30,987 nucleotides of DNA from Apostichopus parvimensis (lineage: Eukaryota; Echinodermata; Holothuroidea; Aspidochirotida; Stichopodidae), in contig KN882638.1 of the NCBI GenBank assembly GCA_000934455.1, forward strand, positions 5,100 to 36,086. The letters run 5' to 3'. The notes under the pieces were generated by a model. That model did not search any database. It saw nothing but the letters and a program-made list of their open reading frames with translations, and was not told where the DNA came from. Position numbers and translations under genes: made by a program. Positions within the stretch are counted from its first letter, which is position 1. Every line of letters begins with the position of its first letter. Of the stretch, positions 11,501-20,100 are shown in pieces.

Positions 11501-11933
11501 CTTGTTGCATTGTTATACAGCATCATGGGATACAACAGGGGTGAAAATCGGTAGGCTAATGTTTATGTTAATGATCGTCTAATTTTGTAAGGCTATAATA
11601 CAGATTAAATGTACAATCATACAGTGGTATAACCTGACATTTAAACACAGCAAATACAGTGTCTATCAGCATAATACTGGGCCTATGTATAACATAACTG
11701 TATTAAATTTAACTATGCATAACAGTTATACTGTACTACCAATGTTACTACTACTAATAGTACTAACTAGACTATACTATCTAGACTACTAAGTACTATT
11801 AGTACTATTAGCCTAGACTAGCCTACGCCAGTATGACTATGTATGACTGTACCACTGTCTGTCACTGATGTTATTATTTTGCAACGCAGAGGAAACGAAC
11901 CTATCGTTACTTACCTTGTTCATTGAAAGTCAT
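2557..11933 (-). CDS. SCOC: SCOC, short coiled-coil protein (spliced, five coding exons)
   Basis: Spliced minus-strand CDS: join of 11933-11915, 10873-10823, 9471-9334, 8542-8404 and 2593-2557, 384 nt, 127 residues plus TGA. The core is unmistakable SCOC: residues near [18 protein letters not shown], then [20 protein letters not shown] and [10 protein letters not shown], nearly identical to the human protein. SCOC family proteins (UNC-69 in C. elegans) form a parallel coiled coil, bind ARL1 at the Golgi and FEZ1/UNC-76, and act in autophagy and axonal transport. The heptad region is about residues 50-105. All four junctions keep frame (three phase 1, one phase 2). Three in-frame starts exist (M1 in exon 1, M18 in exon 2, M36 in exon 3); M36 has the best initiation context and gives about the size of the short human isoform. 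The Lys/Gly-rich last 11 residues come from a remote exon. The gene identity is very secure; the ends are prediction. Confidence 0.93.
2731..2806 (+). repeat. G-rich, quadruplex-capable tract in SCOC intron 4
   Basis: Five or more runs of at least three G with loops of 1-7 bases (GGTGGGAGGGGGCAGGGG and following). It lies about 140-210 bases upstream of the SCOC exon 5 acceptor, where the transcript is a long C/T-rich stretch. Confidence 0.6.
3836..3892. repeat. Short tandem repeat ATCACAGTAC
   Basis: About five imperfect units of ATCACAGTAC / ATCACATTAC in SCOC intron 4. Confidence 0.8.
7086..7105. repeat. Near-perfect 20-bp palindrome
   Basis: ACGGGACAA-TT-TTGTCCCGT, with 9-bp arms around two bases, in SCOC intron 4. 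It resembles an operator-like dyad but has no other supporting context. Confidence 0.6.
7322..7841. repeat. Satellite array, about 42-44 bp unit, with GGATTAATCC in each unit
   Basis: About 12 units of AGTATGGATTAATCCAAGC followed by TGTCCCTATTAGGTATGACA and a short CAGAG link. Nine units keep the perfect palindrome GGATTAATCC (starting at 7347, 7436, 7480, 7522, 7566, 7610, 7652, 7745 and 7787); three are degenerate. A variant unit with CCCTTTCTATTATCTATGAC recurs after about 172 bp, showing higher-order structure. The array lies in the last SCOC intron. Confidence 0.92.
8404..8542 (-). CDS. SCOC: SCOC exon 4, core coiled coil and C-terminal motif
   Basis: Encodes [19 protein letters not shown], then [19 protein letters not shown] and STSPKNKKK. 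This is the most conserved part of SCOC. The acceptor is CGTTGCAG before 8542. The 3' end is ambiguous: the sequence reads AAGAA|GTAAGTG, a consensus donor, and its TAA (8402-8400) is also an in-frame stop after KKK. Splicing at 8403 joins AA to the G at 2593 and keeps the final Lys codon; not splicing ends the protein at KKK. Confidence 0.95.
8820..9286. mobile_element. hAT-like non-autonomous element in SCOC intron 3
   Basis: A 467-bp element with ends CAGTGATGTGCCCA and TGGGCACATCCCAG (imperfect inverted repeat), flanked by GAAGAC(C) at 8814-8820 and 9287-9293. Subterminal GTGCTGGGCGG motifs are repeated near the right end. No intact protein is encoded. The TSD appears as 6-7 bases, so one end may have diverged. 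Confidence 0.7.
9334..9471 (-). CDS. SCOC: SCOC exon 3, start of coiled coil
   Basis: Encodes [12 protein letters not shown], then M36 [21 protein letters not shown] and [12 protein letters not shown]. The second half matches human SCOC (EEKTRLINQVLELQHTLED). The acceptor precedes 9471 after a long pyrimidine tract (9472-9500); the donor is GTAAGA from 9333. The split Asp codon (G/AT) continues exactly into exon 4. The ATG at 9436 has a purine at -3 and likely starts the short isoform. Reading past the donor gives only a spurious tail before a stop. Confidence 0.93.
10120..10387. mobile_element. hAT-like MITE in SCOC intron 2
   Basis: A 268-bp element with imperfect terminal inverted repeats (CAGACCCGTCAAC at the left, GTTGACAGGTCTG at the right), flanked by a perfect 8-bp target duplication AGAGTGAG (10112-10119 and 10388-10395). 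The interior repeats TCTCCCGGTTTT or TCTCCCTATTTT about eight times. There is no transposase reading frame. An 8-bp TSD and CAG...CTG ends fit hAT (P-type also has 8-bp TSDs). Confidence 0.8.
10823..10873 (-). CDS. SCOC: SCOC exon 2 (predicted)
   Basis: Minus-strand exon bounded by an acceptor (TTTTCTCCAACAG before 10873) and a donor GTATGG (from 10822). It encodes [17 protein letters not shown] plus one base, open in the only frame that links exon 1 to exon 3. It contains an alternative start at 10841-10839 (M18). The symmetrical phase-1 ends mean the exon can be skipped without a frameshift. Support is splice consensus and phase only; the residues are not family-diagnostic. Confidence 0.65.
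11229..11408. mobile_element. Small MITE with TA duplication in SCOC intron 1
   Basis: A 180-bp element with perfect inverted ends GAATCCGTACCAT / ATGGTACGGATTC, extended by TTTA/TAAA on the outside (17 bp of symmetry in total). A flanking TA on each side suggests a Tc1/mariner-type target duplication. It has no coding capacity. Confidence 0.65.
11741..11898. repeat. Duplicated block, copy next to SCOC exon 1
   Basis: Ends in GTATGACTGTACCACTGTCT and GTTATTATTTTGCAACGCAG, and reappears at 13487-13608 with two substitutions and one short deletion. The block sits just 3' of SCOC exon 1 in transcript terms. Rich in AGTACT and CTAGAC motifs. Confidence 0.9.
11915..11933 (-). CDS. SCOC: SCOC exon 1 coding part (predicted)
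   Basis: On the minus strand, ATG at 11933-11931 encodes MTFNEQ plus one base, followed directly by the consensus donor GTAAGT (11914-11909). An in-frame TAG lies eight codons upstream, so this is the most upstream possible start in this exon. The last base joins the AA that opens exon 2 to make a Glu codon and leaves the frame open. The -3 base is T, a weak initiation context, so initiation may leak to M18 or M36. This segment has no obvious match to vertebrate SCOC; N-termini vary in the family. The 5' end and promoter were not located. Confidence 0.55.
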
Positions 11934-12806
11934 GTATTTTATCGGGAAATGTAACTATACTACATCTATTTATATCAAAAAGTGTATATCACTTAAAAAA
12001 CTTTAAGAAAGCCCAGTACAAACCGTTTTAACCTCATCGAAAACAAAAACTGCAATATTTCGCTTAGGACTTCGGAAGGCCTGGGTGTTGACGAGCTAAC
12101 CTACAACTTAGTCTCCCAAGACGAACGAATGTAAAATATTTCCCATTAACGCTACCTACTAGTATACAGAAAGATCAATATTGACGCCGGTTTCCGATCT
12201 GGTGAAGTTGGGGAAACTTTCACCACTAATGCATTTTCTCAGCATGAAATTCCATTATTCAAGTTTAACTTATTTTGCAAACATCGAGTGATAAAATGCA
12301 ATCAGTTGGAATTGGAAAGGATGGAATATATGAAGAAACAGATAACAATGAACGAAAATAACTCAGTTCGTAATTAACAAAAAGAAGTAAAATTATAAAA
12401 TAATTCACATATTGTCACACCAAATTGTATAAAAAAAACCCGAAATGATATAGTATTTAAAGTTTAATACATATTTTGAGGGACAAAAACAATACTTCCA
12501 GTTTCCTAACATAATTTTTAATGTAGACTATAACAAGCCAAACTGAGAATCATGTACCGCAAGCACCCCACCCACCGTCGCAAAATGTACTTGTCTTATG
12601 AAACTCACAGACCATTGATCGAAGTTCTGCCAAGCTCTATACATCTTCTCTTCTCATATTGTACTTGCTTCTCGGCCGGACGCAATTAAACAGTTACGAA
12701 AATGCCGAATATTGTGTGAAATTTAATGAAACTTCGTAAGTTAGTTAACTTGTTATAAGGTTCTGGGAGCTCAGTTCACGGTGGGGTTTTGAATCCTTCT
12801 CACGAG

Positions 12807-13155
12807 CAGGGACGTAGCCAGAAATTAATTTGAATGGTGGGTGTGGGGGGTGAGGGGGGTACAGCAGAGTATTAAAAGGGGCACTTCTCACAAAGGGAGC
12901 ATTATTAGACTTAACGGAATTCATTTATAGTTCATTAATTTTTGCCCAAAATGTGCCTCCCGGCCACGCCATATAGTTGAAATAAACAATAATAAAAGTA
13001 TTGTCTTACGTAGCAGACGAGGCTTTCAGGTGGGGGGAAGATTGAGCAGGCAGCTTATAGCTTCCTTCAACCTGAAAAGAGGGCTTTGATGATATTTCCT
13101 GCTTTTAGTTAAATGTAGTTTTCGGGTATACTCGAAGGGAGGGGCTACGTCCCTG
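12807..13155. mobile_element. hAT-like MITE between SCOC and JADE
   Basis: A 349-bp element beginning CAGGGACGTAGCC and ending GGCTACGTCCCTG, a perfect 13-bp inverted repeat. It is flanked by 8-bp copies CTCACGAG (12799-12806) and CTCATGAG (13156-13163) with one mismatch. It is non-coding inside. The ends and TSD length are typical of non-autonomous hAT elements. Confidence 0.82.
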
Positions 13156-13460
13156 CTCATGAGTAGAAAGTAGTTTACCAATGATCTCATACTGTTTTTT
13201 GCGGGTTTGCGCAACTACAGTACGGTACGGTGAACAAAAATACATAAGTACAGACACTGTACCTTCATCAAGTGTAAATCGACGACAGGAGCACTCACAT
13301 TCACATGCTTTTACAGCCTCTTTCGTCGTCTGGGAGTAATTTGGAAGGAAAAGGCCTCAATGAAAATAATTTGGATATCATTAGAAGTTTTTAGGATATT
13401 GAAACTTTGAGGAAGTAACCGATAACCTTTAAGTGCTAAGCGTGCTTTTCATAACACAGC

Positions 13461-13482
13461 TATATATATATATATATATATT
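13461..13482. repeat. (TA)n microsatellite
   Basis: A TATATA run directly before the duplicated block that leads into the gap. Confidence 0.9.
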
Positions 13483-13486
13483 TGTA

Positions 13487-13608
13487 GTACTAACTTGACT
13501 ATACTATCTAGACTACTATTAGCCTAGACTAGCCTATGCCAGTATGACTATGTATGACTGTACCACTGTCTGTCACTGATGTTATTATTTTGCAACGCAG
13601 AGGAAACG
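13487..13608. repeat. Duplicated block, second copy abutting the assembly gap
   Basis: Near-identical to 11741-11898 and stops exactly at the gap, so the sequence that should follow (a second SCOC exon 1) would fall inside the N run. Preceded by a (TA)n tract. An uncollapsed allele is likely. Confidence 0.88.
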
Positions 13609-13733
13609 NNNNNNNNNNNNNNNNNNNNNNNNNNNNNNNNNNNNNNNNNNNNNNNNNNNNNNNNNNNNNNNNNNNNNNNNNNNNNNNNNNNNNNNNNNNN
13701 NNNNNNNNNNNNNNNNNNNNNNNNNNNNNNNNN
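13609..13733. other. Assembly gap (125 N)
   Basis: Undetermined bases. Two apparent reading frames across it are artefacts. The true gap size and content are unknown. Confidence 1.
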
Positions 13734-14066
13734 CGATTTTTCAACAGACTTGATGAAATGTAGTTTATCTAGATTGATTATTTAAAACGGCTGGTTTTAC
13801 AAAACTAGCTAATAGTTTGTGACGACATACTTGACCTTTTCAGGATAGGTCATGTGTATTTCACTACTTTTGGTTCTGGGCGCCAACCTGTCTTGAAATA
13901 TATGTGACATTTTTCGAAAAAAAATAACCGAGTTTCGTAAGTAAGATAATAATTTGATGAAACATGTTATATTTGATAATATTATTTATTAATTTAATCA
14001 CTCAACGTTGTTTTTAGTGACGTTGTTACATTTTACAAGAGCAGAACATTTCTTTGCCTCGAAATT

Positions 14067-14153
14067 ATGGCGGACATAATGCTACACAGTACATGGTATT
14101 GGAATCATACAGTACACTTACTAGCGTACATTGCACGTACATTCATGTATTGA
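14067..14153 (+). promoter_or_regulatory. Upstream ORF in candidate JADE exon 1
   Basis: A 28-codon uORF beginning ATGGCGGAC and ending TGA. It would lie entirely in the 5' leader if transcription starts upstream of 14067. Translational effect is inferred only. Confidence 0.3.
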
Positions 14154-14193
14154 ACCTTAGCCTATCTAACGTTAGGCCTACATACGTGCTGAG
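14067..14193 (+). other. JADE1: Candidate JADE 5' UTR exon 1 (non-coding)
   Basis: A consensus donor (GCTGAG|GTGAGT at 14193/14194) ends a stretch with ATGGCGGAC at 14067, which resembles the YY1-type element often found just downstream of animal transcription starts. That ATG opens a 28-codon uORF stopping at 14153. The true 5' boundary is unknown; the start given is only the uORF ATG. Evidence is positional and consensus-based. Confidence 0.4.
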
Positions 14194-17100
14194 GTGAGTG
14201 CATCATTCGATTTTCAATTTCTGAACAGTCTCTCTCAATGCCATTTCAGTTACAGAAGCCATTATGCCATGACATTTTCCCAGAATCCAGACTTTCTTCA
14301 TCGTAGAAGAAAGAATATCCACAATATAAAACACTTTGTTGTTACCAAGGAGGCCTACAGACTGTAGCCCTGAGGCCTAGCATGTTAAGTTGTAATTAAG
14401 CCTAGCCTATTCAAACCCAGTCTAGTTCTGTTCGGACTAGCCAAGGCAGATTGTGTAGCACCATGTATCAGCATTACCTAGCTTATGTCTAATCTAAAGT
14501 TTTGAAAGGCCGCAGAGTTGTTAGTCATATGCATACTTGGCATTCAACCGGAGAGGACCAAATGCTGTGAAGTTGGTCCAATGTTGAATGCCACAGCTGT
14601 AACCTCATAAATTTAATGTCTTCCACACAGTGTAACTAAGGCTACCTTACTCCTTAGGCTTAATTTAGGCTAACAAGGATACATCAGTTTTGCAAACAAT
14701 ACATTATTGGTCGGTAGTTACTGAAATATACTACGAGCAAGCTTGATGCCGGTGTTGAACTACAATAGGTAGGCTTACAACATATATTCGCATCTATAAA
14801 GTTAAGTATGTGCATTATGAATTCATGCTTACTGCCCTTCCATCGTTAATATCAGCAAATAAGAGGTATTTTCCCAGCCAACTTTTCCTTCATGGTCTGC
14901 AAATCTGATGGGTTTGTATGTTGAAGGTATTGAAATAGGCCTTGTTTTCATGTGGTAAACTTGTCAAAGTATAGCTGTTTAAAAACATTCACTGGGAATC
15001 TCAAAACCTAACAACATCTGTGTTAGTTTCCTGAACTATAAGATATGTTGTAAACTGCCAAGTTTTGTAAACATCTCAGAAAATGATTGAAATCAATTAG
15101 TTAAATGATTTAGCACTGGTGAGGACGACTAAGGCATCTGTAGTGTAACCTTGATAATTTTTGAACTGTGATCATGATGGTTTAGAATTCATGATCAGTC
15201 CTTGACAGTAATTTTTGCATTGAGCACAACCCTTGAATATCAATGTTTGTCTAAAGCTATAATTAAAATCACAAGTTCCTAATTAAAGGAAAAAATAACT
15301 ATTTGGATGGAAATTGGGATTTAATGCTCAGTGTTTAGTTAACCAAGAGAGATACATGGGGGATACTCTGCCAATATAGTGAAGCTTTCTGAACATCACC
15401 TGCACGTCAGTCCACTGGCAATATGTGTCACTGACGACACATTTGAGCAGAATTAAATGGTGTAATTTGTGACATCAGTAGGTTCATTTTGGAACTAGCA
15501 CAATTGGCACTTTCCTCAAAACAGGAAGGACACATGTGGCAATTGTGCTGGTGTAGGTGACACTAACCTTCGGCATCTCCTCTTCCACTGGCCATCAAGA
15601 TATTCCTGGATGTACCTCACTTTTGACGTTCCCGTCACAATGTTTAGTGTGTCCAAAAGACTTCATTGCAGTACGCTGCGATCAGAGCAATATTAACAGT
15701 ATTTTGCTATAACCATGACTTGCTAAAAAAAAAAAAAAATTAAAATAGTCTCTCATAAATGTTTCTGTCCTTATTAGACTTCTTGCGGGGATGGCATTTT
15801 CATCATCAGAGGTGAACCCGACGTAACCTGGCAGCCATGTTTCACTCTTCAAGTAGCAGCCAGCCTGCTGAGGTAGGTACACCTGTAGCTCATGACAGTG
15901 GTAGATAATGATGTAGGATATGAAACGAGTAACTAACCTTCCGAGATGGTTTGGAGTTAAGGCAAACTTGAAGGAGTTTTGGAATGGGGGGGGGGGGTGG
16001 GGGTTGTTATTTTATGCAAAGTGAAGATAATGGATTTTTTTGGATAATTAAGAATCTCAGAATGAAGCGGGCAGGAAGGGTAAAATATCTGAGTGCCACC
16101 ATTTCTTGAAACTGATTCTATTGAAAGTGTCAATATAAAGAAGATCTCGGGGGTAACTGTACCAACTTCCCATCACTATTAAACAATGCAGGGCCGTATT
16201 ATTAAAAATTGCCTGTTGCCCGGGGCAAATCAATGACAAATCTCAATGGGAATTTGCAAGTGCATCATATACGGGAATTTGTCACGTACAGAAGTTGTCA
16301 ACTTCACGAAGCACTCCATCCATTTGTAAGAGCACTTACTTACTGCAATGTACGTAACTTTTTAACTACTTGTAACCACTATATATTCCTAGTTAAATTC
16401 CATAAGATAACAACACAAGACGCCTTTAGACAACATTGCTACGAACACAGGATTCTGCGTCAGGGACGCAATGTTTTAGCCAGGGACGCAAAATTTTCAA
16501 ATTGCTTGCGTCCAGCGGACGCAAACTTTTTTTAACCCCAAGTACACACACTCACAACTAGTTCTATGCAAAATATAAAAAAAAAACATATGTTTCGTTC
16601 TTTTAAAAAAAGTCCTTCTGAAATTAAACTGGGTTGCACTCTGCTCTATATATTTTGTAGAACATTCACACAGCATAGACAGTGATAGGATCAGTAAAAG
16701 TAGGTCATACAATAAACGCAATTAGTGTTAGATCGTGATGCAAGCTTTTTTTTACGGGAAGCAAACTATATTGGGGACTTGCGTCCCTAGATGCAAACTT
16801 TTTTTTCTCTAGTAACAGTACTGCTTTAGAGCTGATACGAAGAAAATTGAACCCACAACACATAATTATCTGTCATTTTGGTAAAGACATTTTCGCCGAT
16901 AGAGCATGGAACTGCCGAGTTGGTTAAGCTTCACTGTGGCATACAATAACAACGGTAGGATAGTATTTGGTTCGGTAACATCAAAACGTGAAGAATTGTT
17001 TCGTGTCACAATATCACAATACCAATACACTTCAGGTGGCCGAGCACCTACAAAATTATTTATTGAAACGTTTCTACATGCAGTTGGTCATAATTCGCAA

Positions 17101-20100
17101 AAAAAAACCCATTAATTTTGAGACAAGATTGCTGTCACTGGCATCTGTGATATTTTGCAAAGAGTTTTCAGATTTTCAATCTGCACATGTTGTGAGTGAA
17201 AGATAGATGGCTTGTCAACCTTAGATTTTCATTGCTTAAAAGATCACTTTGATTTTAATTTTATAGGCACATTAGGCAGTACAGTGGAGTAACAGTGACA
17301 TTTTTGCGCACCATTTTGCATTTAAAAAGACCAGAAAAATTCAGTTACAAAAATGTGTGAAGTCGCTAATCAAGAAGTGTCTCGTAGTTGCAGTGAGATA
17401 CCGTATAGGCTTACTGGTGCAAGAACTACAGGAGCCCTACTGTTGAAGAGGCCAAGCTACCTTTGTAGACCTACTTTTGTTGATGCTCTTTGGAATTGTT
17501 TGAGACACAACAGGGCTAGCTCTGCAAATTAATAATTCTGCGAAATGTTTTACGATGTTCATCACTTTCTTTTGGTGGAAGAAGATTTAATTGGGTACTT
17601 CACAGTAGTATAATTTCCTGCCAAGTGCGCCATGTATCTGCCTAACCTTAGTTTATAGAAAGTTTTTATGTTTTTTTTTTTTTTACTATACTAACTATAA
17701 GTATGCAGACTTGAACAGTGATCATAGAGTCGCGTGAATGTTACATTTTGGCGAGTAGATGTTTAGTCACGGTCCCCAATTGGCGAACTGCATTGGAAGA
17801 TATTTGTCAAGGCCTGTCTAGCATTATGCTTGTTCATGTCGTGAAGTATTTTTAAATGGTTAGAAACTCCTAAAGGATCTTTTTAGGCAGACTTGTAGTC
17901 TGGATATGTCATAGCTCAAGAAAAAAAGTAGGGGAAGATTAGTAGACTAGTAATGGTCTCGAGCTGTTCTGATATTCAAGGCATCTGCCTTTAGAATAAA
18001 TTCTAAGTAGTATGCAATGCTCCTTTAATGCTAAATAGATGCTGACCTTTGCTCCTCAGGCCTTTGTTATTAATCCATTGTTTTATAATATCTTATGATG
18101 GATCCGTAACATGCACTTTTAACTTTGATATGAAACAACAGAGCATCCTTGGATGACATCCAACAACATCTGTCCTTGACAACTCGGGTTACACATTATT
18201 AACAAAACATTGGAGTCCATAAAAGTGTTATATTTTCCCATTGAGTTTTGTGTAACATACAGTAGATCTGAGAAACTGGTCTAATGGTTTGTGTAATATA
18301 TACACAAAACAGTCCAGTGACCCTCTCAAAAATTAAAAATATCCTAACAAGTACAACCTGGACTGGTAGAAGTGGTTGCTAACGTTCTACAACATATAAA
18401 ACGTTAATTTTGTGCCTAAAGTCATCCTACAGTATAAGAAGAAGAAAAAGAAACAGTTCTGTAATAACTGTGGCTGTCCTTTGGTGGTTGGGGATGGGGG
18501 GGGGGGGGGGGGGGGGGTTCTGATAAGAAACTACTGTACACCCTGTGGAAAATACAGTTTAAAACTGTACAATGTCAAAGTAAATTGCCATTAGTCCTTA
18601 TGACTGTACAACATAACCCTCTTTTCATTAGTCAGAGTAAGTTGCAAATCGACGCCTTGAAGTTGAAGGTATTGTTTTGTACCAAGCAAAGGCATTTGGA
18701 CATTTCCCACCAGCACTGGTAACATGACACCAAAGAGAAAGAGGAAAGCATATGAACATCAAGGGTGATATTAATAAATATTAAGACATATGAAGGTAAT
18801 ACGCAAGTACTGTAGAAGTGGGTTTTAAGATTTCACTGGCATAATGATGTACATTTTTATTGCCGATGGGCAAGTCCACACAAAGATGGGCAGGACCACC
18901 CGGTCTGTCAAAATTATCGCACATGTAAACAAATTGGTATCAAATGAAAGCTTAATGTGTGAAGTTTTATTTAGATATATAATATGACATTTTATCGCCA
19001 ATCTTCACGTGGATGGAGTCCTCGTACAACAACGCATCTAGAGTTTGAGCAAAGAAAGCCCCTCTTTGTTTACAAACAGTGGTTCAAATCAAATTTATTT
19101 AAAGCTGTGTCTGGATCACTGCTAACCTCTCCTAGAGGTTAAACTTGACACCTGTTAATGTGATCCTAGATCAAATGTGAAACCAGCATAAAGAGCATTA
19201 TCAATCTAAAATGTGAATGCAGACAGTACAAGGTAATTTAAATTACCACCTGTGGATAAAAATTGGGTTTTACTCCCCTGCTCTGTTACCCCTTCTCCAT
19301 TCAGATTAATATGCTATCCCCGTCTGTGTAACCCTGGAAAGGTTGGTAGCTCTGTCAGCACTGCGTGCCCACTAGACCCCCACTTATGTTCACCACCACT
19401 CGCCCCTCCCCTTCATTCAAAATTCAACGTAGATTTTTCATCCTTCCCCACTTCCCTTCCAACAAAACGGGGAGAAAAATAAAGAAAGAAAAGAAAACTT
19501 GGCTCGCATTCAGCATAGTAAGTTATCTTTATCCACCGACTACTTCAAGGCCACCAAGGAAATTTTCCCAGTTTTTGAATATTCTAAGTTTTCATTCAGG
19601 ACTGTAAATTTTCAGTAGATTCGGTGGGGTCGTTTAATTTTGTATCTTGACATTTTGTCGCTGTGCCTTGGTGTAGGGACTAGTTCTGCGCGACACTACT
19701 GTCTATTTAAGCAAAGCAGGTTTATTTGAAATGACACTCCCGAATTGAGATCTTCTGAATGGCTGCTACATACAGTACTGTACCCTAGATTGGTTCAATC
19801 CAGGTGTTGTAAACATGCCCAATTTCAAAAGTGTGATCCCTGCACATACTATGTAAATTATGTTAAAAAGAGGTTTGAAGTTGAGCCAAAATAATACCTT
19901 CTGTGACCATTTCCTTCCTGTTTTTATACCTCCCCTGGTGACCCGAGTCAAGAATCCAAATTGAGAAACCAAGACATTGCAATGATATGACACAGTGCAG
20001 CCCAATAGTTTACACTACACAGTATGTTGTTTGAAGGAATGTCTTCACAGTGCCTAGGTTCAGATGGTAACATCAACTTCCTTGTAAATGAGTATTGCAA

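Larger units (their letters stand above)
11934..14066. promoter_or_regulatory. Shared intergenic region of the divergent SCOC/JADE pair
   Basis: About 2.1 kb between the first predicted SCOC codon (minus) and the candidate JADE leader (plus). Holds the hAT-like MITE at 12807, the (TA)n tract, the duplicated block and the assembly gap. No TATA box or CpG-dense patch is obvious. A bidirectional promoter is inferred from orientation alone, and its true length depends on resolving the duplication and gap. Confidence 0.4.
14194..15777 (+). other. JADE1: JADE intron 1 (predicted)
   Basis: From GTGAGT to the TTATTAG acceptor. Contains two hairpins (14538-14593 and 15497-15549) and an A homopolymer near 15725. 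No coding sequence was recognised. Confidence 0.45.

Noticed and set aside
13529-13785. Reading frames across the gap
   Set aside because: Most residues are undetermined (N), so they are artefacts.
18412-18594. Small protein with two CxxC pairs around a Gly run (zinc-ribbon look)
   Set aside because: The Gly run is a 22-base poly(G) and the rest is intron; no start context or conservation signal.
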